From the NCBI GenBank assembly GCA_937859745.1, contig CALMAQ010000126.1, positions 1-39,579 of the forward strand: DNA of 39,579 nt, read 5' to 3'. The number at the start of each line of letters is the position of its first letter. Within the stretch, counting starts at the first letter, position 1. Below, in pieces: positions 35,970 to 39,579 of the stretch. The DNA comes from an uncultured Verrucomicrobiota bacterium. GTDB lineage: Bacteria > Verrucomicrobiota > Verrucomicrobiia > Chthoniobacterales > SZAS-18. The position numbers and the translations under genes were made by a program. A model generated the notes under the pieces. The model did no database searches and was not told where the DNA came from. It saw nothing but the letters and a program-made list of their open reading frames with translations.

Positions 35970-36281
35970 GCCAATGGCTCCAGCGTGCCCGGCTTCGTGT
36001 CCGGGATAATGGGATGTCCGCAACGGCTGCTAGCTCCTCGATAACATACCCATTCCCGGCCTGCTGACGCACCGTCAGGTTAAAGCCGCTGGGCTCCTGC
36101 TCCCGGCGGATCAAGCCGATCGCAAAGCCGATTCCAGTCCTTCTACGGCGGGCTCCGCTTGAAGTGAAAAGGTAGATGAATTTCCACGCAACGACCTACC
36201 AAGAATCAAGCATAAGAGTATGGGTGTTGCTCAAACGAGGTGGTTCGCGACGCTGTTTTGAGCTGCTCCGGACGCACCATC
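35970..36281. other. 312-bp region without an assigned gene
   Basis: No intact gene was found. A hairpin CCCGG/CCGGG (35988-36005) follows the porin stop. On the minus strand a short stretch at about 35968-36140 reads like protein (GFAIGLIRREQEPSGFNLT and VIEELAAVADI) without a start or family match, so a gene remnant is possible. CTGAC and GTCAG at 36064-36078 form a small inverted repeat. Confidence 0.35.
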
Positions 36282-36644
36282 CTACCCTGCATGATGGTCC
36301 CCCTGAACCGCCATCGCACCACAGACGCAGGGAGCCGGGACCCGTTTGCCGGACCAGACAGCGGTTTCCATGGCGTGCCGTGCCGCCATCTTTTCGGGAA
36401 GCTTCTTGGCTTGCCGCTTCTTGTAGAAGCATGGCGTCTTGGAGCGGCCGCCCTTCCAAGCAGGACTCTTGTGGCCTGTGCGTTGCCGGTTGAGGAAAGA
36501 AGCCTTGCAGGAATAGCTGCAAGTCAGTCCTCGGCCCCGGCGCAAATCGTGGTTGGGTGCCCAGAAAGGCGCATTGCAGACCGCGCAAGATCAAATCGAA
36601 CAATGCCCGTCTTTCTTGCGCGGTGGCTTTGCTGGGACGGGTTT
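36282..36644 (-). pseudogene. Decayed zinc-ribbon/HNH endonuclease gene
   Basis: Read on the minus strand, one frame shows a zinc ribbon (CAVCNAPFW, then LTCSYSC), next GHKSPAWKGGRS, and then MAARHAMETAVWSGKR and CVCGAMAVQGDHHAG. This order of ribbon, WKGG and a C-x-C-G...HH block matches the small phage-type HNH endonucleases. The frame is broken by an in-frame TGA at 36591-36593, just before the first Cys pair, and it stops at 36282 straight after the HH, before the usual downstream WLC..CH part. A shift of one base at that point continues as GWCVRSSSKQRRE, a possible degraded remainder. No start codon with a binding site is evident. It lies about 100 bp downstream of the tRNA-Ser 3' end, a common integration site for mobile DNA. 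Confidence 0.6.
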
Positions 36645-36723
36645 TCGCTCGAAAAGCAGGCCGAGCTGCTCAAAAAGTGAAATTCCGGGGTTCCGATTCC
36701 TCGTAGTGAATTCTTGGTGGGGT

Positions 36724-36737
36724 GCAGATTTCTCTGC
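36724..36737 (-). other. GNRA-tetraloop hairpin after tRNA-Ser
   Basis: On the minus strand GCAGA, GAAA, TCTGC forms a 5-bp stem with a GNRA loop four bases after the tRNA discriminator. No T run follows. It could help 3' processing or termination of the tRNA transcript. Confidence 0.35.
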
Positions 36738-36741
36738 TCTA

Positions 36742-36828
36742 CGGATGGGGGGGGATTCGAACCCCCGGAACCTTTTACAGTTCACACGCTTTCCAGGCGT
36801 GCACAATCGACCACTCTGTCACCCATCC
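36742..36828 (-). tRNA. tRNA-Ser (anticodon GGA)
   Basis: The minus strand folds as a class II tRNA: acceptor GGATGGG with CCCATCC, D stem ACA/TGT, and anticodon stem CACGC/GCGTG with loop CTGGAAA giving anticodon GGA at 36794-36792, which reads UCC and UCU. A long variable arm follows (GAAC/GTTC stem), and the T arm is GGGGG TTCGAAT CCCCC. The long variable arm and the G discriminator (36742) are those of bacterial tRNA-Ser. The CCA end is not encoded and must be added by nucleotidyltransferase. Confidence 0.95.
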
Positions 36829-36916
36829 AGGTCGGTGCCCCGGTCTCGGGGGAGACAGACGATGAAGCCAACCGGTGCTTTTCGCCAGCAATTTCTTCGC
36901 ACCCAACGCGCGGCAA

Positions 36917-37855
36917 CTAGAGCGGCGGCAAAATGCCTTTGGGCAGGGCAGCCGTCACCGTCATGACCGGGCGATTGACCACCTGGCTGAGCCGCAGCGA
37001 AACCACGGCGCTGCACAGCACGTAGGCCCGCTCGGGCGAAAGGCCCCAGCGCTCCGTGATGAAATCCACCAGGCGCGAGACCGCCGCCGCCGCCGCCGCC
37101 AGGGGATCGGGGTCCGCCTCGATCATGAGCCAGGCACCGAAGTTTTCTCCCGCGGCAAGCGGCTTCGGCGGCGTCTCGGCCATCGGTGCCGTCAGCCGGA
37201 AATCACGTCGCACCCGGAACGTCAGGGTCACTTCCGCCGGACATTCGATCCCGTTCAGGCACACTTCGCCGTCCCCCTGCGCCGCATGCACGTCGCCCGT
37301 GGAGAACAGCCCGCCGGGCCGCAGCACGGGCAGGTAGAGGGTCGCGCCCTCACAGAGGTCCCGCACGTCCATGTTCCCGCCGAAAGGCCCGGGCGGACGG
37401 GTCGGAATTTCGCCGTCCGCACCCGGCGCGACACCCATCACGCCACAGAAAGGACTGAGCGGCACCCGCGCGAACGCCAGGGACTCGGAATAATCCCGCG
37501 CCAGCTCCCAGATGAAAAGGTAGGGTAGCAGGAAACGTCCGGGCAGCAGACCCATCCCGGGGACGATGCTCGTCCATCCCCAGCCGCCGTGAGCCACACG
37601 TCGGATTGAGACTTCGAGCACGTCGCCAACCTCTGCCCCTTCGATGAACACCGGGCCCGTTAGCGCATGGATGAGCCCCCGGTCGATCCGCACGAATTCC
37701 TCTAGCGTCGAGGTCCGGGTCAACTGCCCGCCGGTCGATTCCAGGCACTCGAACTGCACCGTGTCGCCGTCCCGGATCGTCAACGCGGGCGGCAGGGCGG
37801 CGTTCCAGCGGTGGTGGAGGTGCCCCGCGCTGGCGAGATGGTGTTCCGTGGGCAC
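36917..37855 (-). CDS. Acetamidase/formamidase family amidase
   Basis: A 312-aa protein of the FmdA/AmdA family, which hydrolyses short amides to ammonia and the acid. Visible family blocks are HHRWNAALPPALTIRDGDTV (14-33), VRIDRGLIHALTGPVFIEGA, the FCGVMGVAPGADGEI and PPGPFGGNMDVRDL blocks, and the GGLFSTGDVHAAQGDGEVC segment. The Asp-Val-His and Gly-Asp-Gly of that last block are part of the conserved metal/active-site region. It starts with GTG at 37855, a single base after the RidA stop, so the two are one unit. The enzyme is cytoplasmic, as no signal peptide is seen. The actual amide is unknown. Confidence 0.92.
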   Translation of the reverse strand: MPTEHHLASAGHLHHRWNAALPPALTIRDGDTVQFECLESTGGQLTRTSTLEEFVRIDRGLIHALTGPVFIEGAEVGDVLEVSIRRVAHGGWGWTSIVPGMGLLPGRFLLPYLFIWELARDYSESLAFARVPLSPFCGVMGVAPGADGEIPTRPPGPFGGNMDVRDLCEGATLYLPVLRPGGLFSTGDVHAAQGDGEVCLNGIECPAEVTLTFRVRRDFRLTAPMAETPPKPLAAGENFGAWLMIEADPDPLAAAAAAVSRLVDFITERWGLSPERAYVLCSAVVSLRLSQVVNRPVMTVTAALPKGILPPL

Positions 37856-37856
37856 G

Positions 37857-38318
37857 TCAGGCGAGTTCGACGGTCATCTGCACCTCCACGAGCACGCCCT
37901 TGGGCAGCGAGGCCACGCCGACCGCCGCCCGAGCGTGGCGTCCGGCGTCACCGAAGACGGCCACCAGCAAGTCCGACGCGCCGTTAATGACCTGCGGCAC
38001 GTCGTGGAAATCGGGCGCGGCGTTCACGAAGCCGTTGACGAGCACCACCTGCTTGACGGCGTCGAGCGATCCCGCCGCCGACTTGATGACCGCCAGGAGG
38101 TTGAGCGCGCACACCCGCGCCGCCTCCTGGGCCTCCTCCAGCGATTTGCCCGCCCCGGCCTTGCCCGTGATGAGCGAGCCGTCGGCCTTGACCGCGATGG
38201 CCCCGGAGAGGAACAGCAGGTTGCCCGAGCGCCGGAACGGCAGATAGTTCCCCGCCCCGCCGGGAGGCGGGGGCAGGCTATGGCCGAGGGACGCGAGTTT
38301 TTCTTCGATGGCGCTCAT
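37857..38318 (-). CDS. RidA/YjgF-superfamily protein (putative endoribonuclease-like branch)
   Basis: A 153-aa member of the YjgF/YER057c/UK114 superfamily. It opens with IEEKLASLGHSLPPPPGG (4-21) and YLPFRRSGNLLFLSGAIA, and ends with HARAAVGVASLPKGVLVEVQ, where the Arg is the residue that holds the carboxylate in imine hydrolysis by RidA. The longer amino end with its Pro run is that of the branch annotated as YjgF endoribonuclease-like rather than classical RidA (about 128 aa). RidA-type enzymes deaminate reactive enamines and imines made by PLP or flavin enzymes. It sits between an Old Yellow Enzyme and an amidase, 43 bp after the former. Confidence 0.9.
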   Translation of the reverse strand: MSAIEEKLASLGHSLPPPPGGAGNYLPFRRSGNLLFLSGAIAVKADGSLITGKAGAGKSLEEAQEAARVCALNLLAVIKSAAGSLDAVKQVVLVNGFVNAAPDFHDVPQVINGASDLLVAVFGDAGRHARAAVGVASLPKGVLVEVQMTVELA

Positions 38319-38361
38319 GCGGTCAACGTGACGCGGCCCCTGGCGGGTGGCAAGCCCGGGC

Positions 38362-39444
38362 TTAGAACGAGCGCGCGTACTGCGGCGGCACGAGCGCGGC
38401 GAGCGCGTCTTTCTCGCCGAGTTCCTGTGCGGCGTGCAGCGGCCAGGAAGGATTGCGCAGGAACTCGCGCGCCATAAGGACCAGGTCCGCTTTGCCCGCG
38501 CGGATGATCGCGTCCGCCTGGCGCGCTTCCGTGATCATGCCGACGGCCGCCGTGGGGATGCCCGCCTCGCGGCGCACGGTTTCCGACAGGAAGACCTGGT
38601 AGTCCGGCGCGACGGGGATCGAGGCATGCGGGACGTTGCCGCCGCTGGAGCAGTCCACCAGATCGACGCCCTCCTCCCGCAGCAGGCGCGCCAGGGCGAC
38701 AGAATCCTCCGGCGTCCAGCCGCCCTCGGTCCAGTCGGTCGCGGAAATCCGCCACGTCAGCGGCAGGTTTTCGGGCCACACCTGCCGCGTGGCGCGGGTG
38801 AGTTCCAGCACGAAGCGGACGCGGTTCTCGAACGGGCCGCCGTACTCATCGTCGCGCTGGTTGGAGAGCGGCGAAAGGAACTCGTGCGCGAGATAGCCGT
38901 GTGCGCCGTGCAGTTCCAGCCAGCGGTATCCGGCCGCCAGCGCCCGGCTCGCCGACGCGCGGAACGCCTTGATGATCCCGGCGATTTCCTCCCGGCTCAG
39001 CGCGTGCGGGGTGCGTTCGGTGTCCGGGCGGAACGCCAGCGGGCTCGGGCCGGAGGGCAGCCAGCCGCCCGCGCTCTCGAGCACCTGTCCGTGGCCTTCC
39101 CAAGGGCGTTGCGTGCTCGCCTTGCGACCGGCGTGCGAGAGTTGGATGCCCGGCACCGCGCCCTGGCCGGAGACGAAGCGGTTGATGCGCGCCAGCGGCT
39201 CGATCTGCGCGTCGTTCCACAGCCCGGCGTCCTGCGGCGAGATCCGCCCATCGGCCGTGACGGCCGTGGCCTCGCAGAGGACGAGGCCCGCGCCCCCGAC
39301 CGCCCGCGCGCCGAGGTGGACCAGATGCCAGTCGGTGGCCATGCCGTCCTCGGAGGAATACATGCACATGGGCGAGACCCCGATGCGGTTGCGGAGGGTC
39401 ACGTCCTTGAGGCGGAACGGGCTGAAAAGATGGGGCGTCGTCAT
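38362..39444 (-). CDS. Old Yellow Enzyme family NADH:flavin oxidoreductase (YqjM-like)
   Basis: A 360-aa FMN-dependent TIM-barrel enzyme that reduces activated C=C bonds with NAD(P)H. The amino end SPMCMYS carries Cys27, the redox-tuning Cys26 of YqjM, marking the thermophilic-like class. The substrate-binding pair is HGAH (His-x-x-His) in LHGAHGYLAHEF, followed by SNQRDDEYGG and the phosphate-binding VGMITEARQ and DLVLMAREFLRNP. Its length is typical. The ATG at 39444 is first in a minus-strand run with the RidA-like and amidase genes, which suggests a joint role in breaking down a nitrogen-containing compound; the substrate is not known. Confidence 0.94.
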   Translation of the reverse strand: MTTPHLFSPFRLKDVTLRNRIGVSPMCMYSSEDGMATDWHLVHLGARAVGGAGLVLCEATAVTADGRISPQDAGLWNDAQIEPLARINRFVSGQGAVPGIQLSHAGRKASTQRPWEGHGQVLESAGGWLPSGPSPLAFRPDTERTPHALSREEIAGIIKAFRASASRALAAGYRWLELHGAHGYLAHEFLSPLSNQRDDEYGGPFENRVRFVLELTRATRQVWPENLPLTWRISATDWTEGGWTPEDSVALARLLREEGVDLVDCSSGGNVPHASIPVAPDYQVFLSETVRREAGIPTAAVGMITEARQADAIIRAGKADLVLMAREFLRNPSWPLHAAQELGEKDALAALVPPQYARSF

Positions 39445-39558
39445 GGTGGTCGGGCAGAGGAGGAATCGTGACTCCCGGCGTTCCGGCGGCCCTTTTTTCG
39501 CCCGGGGGCAAGAAAGTCCGTGCCGACACCGGCCTCAGCAACGAAAGAAACCCGTCCG

Positions 39559-39579
39559 ATGAAATCCGAAACCCTGACC
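39559..39579 (+). CDS. Possible start of a gene running off the right edge
   Basis: An ATG at 39559 opens seven codons (MKSETLT) before the window ends. It would be divergent from the Old Yellow Enzyme gene across 114 bp, a usual promoter spacing. Seven codons are too few to judge coding or function. Confidence 0.25.

Noticed and set aside
34326-36023. A 565-codon open frame antisense to the porin
   Set aside because: The sense strand encodes a signal peptide and a beta-barrel with terminal Phe; the antisense translation is low in information.
36064-36078. CTGAC-N5-GTCAG as a second Rrf2 site
   Set aside because: The spacer is 5 rather than 7 and there is no sulfur gene promoter next to it.
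36591-36593. TGA in the HNH frame as a selenocysteine codon
   Set aside because: No plausible downstream stem-loop was seen, and the frame is truncated as well, which fits decay better.

Overview
The window is about 39.6 kb of high-GC DNA from a Gram-negative-type bacterium: it encodes outer-membrane proteins (a TolC-type channel, an OprB-type porin) and a lipobox protein. Gene content (a sulfate-uptake operon led by an Rrf2 regulator, a bifunctional CysNC, a POT-type peptide transporter), weak Shine-Dalgarno sites and a tRNA without an encoded CCA suggest a member of the Verrucomicrobiota, possibly an Opitutae relative. That assignment is inference from gene content; no rRNA or marker gene is present.

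Left part (1-8.7 kb): a fragment running off the left edge, a Wzm-like ABC permease with no ATPase next to it, a WsfD-like multi-pass membrane protein, a POT transporter, exonuclease III and, divergently, the long DEAH helicase HrpA. Next (8.7-14.05 kb) is a compact same-strand operon: Rrf2 regulator with a perfect 8+7+8 inverted repeat just before its start codon, an M14-family zinc hydrolase, then sbp, cysT, cysW and cysA for sulfate import. Its last stop codon interlocks with that of a convergent ParA-like NTPase through a shared CTAG.

Centre (15-31.3 kb): a surface-polysaccharide locus of lower GC. A GT2 glycosyltransferase lies on the + strand behind a 583-bp non-coding region with several symmetric elements and a sigma-54-like site. 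A tightly packed minus-strand series reads: AlkP-superfamily phosphodiesterase, GT4 glycosyltransferase, HlyD-like adaptor, TolC-like channel, MOP-family flippase, membrane/TPR protein, and a 1117-aa membrane glycosyltransferase with a periplasmic beta-sandwich region. The last five are coupled by overlaps or a 1-nt gap. Divergent to this run are a second AlkP-type enzyme and a secreted glycoside-hydrolase-like protein. The translationally coupled adaptor/TolC/flippase/TPR/GT-C module, with no RND or ABC pump in the run, is the best candidate here for an undescribed export system.

Right part (31.5-39.6 kb): sulfate activation resumes with cysD and cysNC, followed by an OprB-like porin. Sulfate uptake and activation genes therefore flank the polysaccharide block, which looks inserted between them. 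Then come a gene-poor stretch with a decayed zinc-ribbon/HNH endonuclease gene, a tRNA-Ser(GGA), and a minus-strand run of Old Yellow Enzyme, RidA-like protein and acetamidase/formamidase. The first codons of another gene may start at the right edge.
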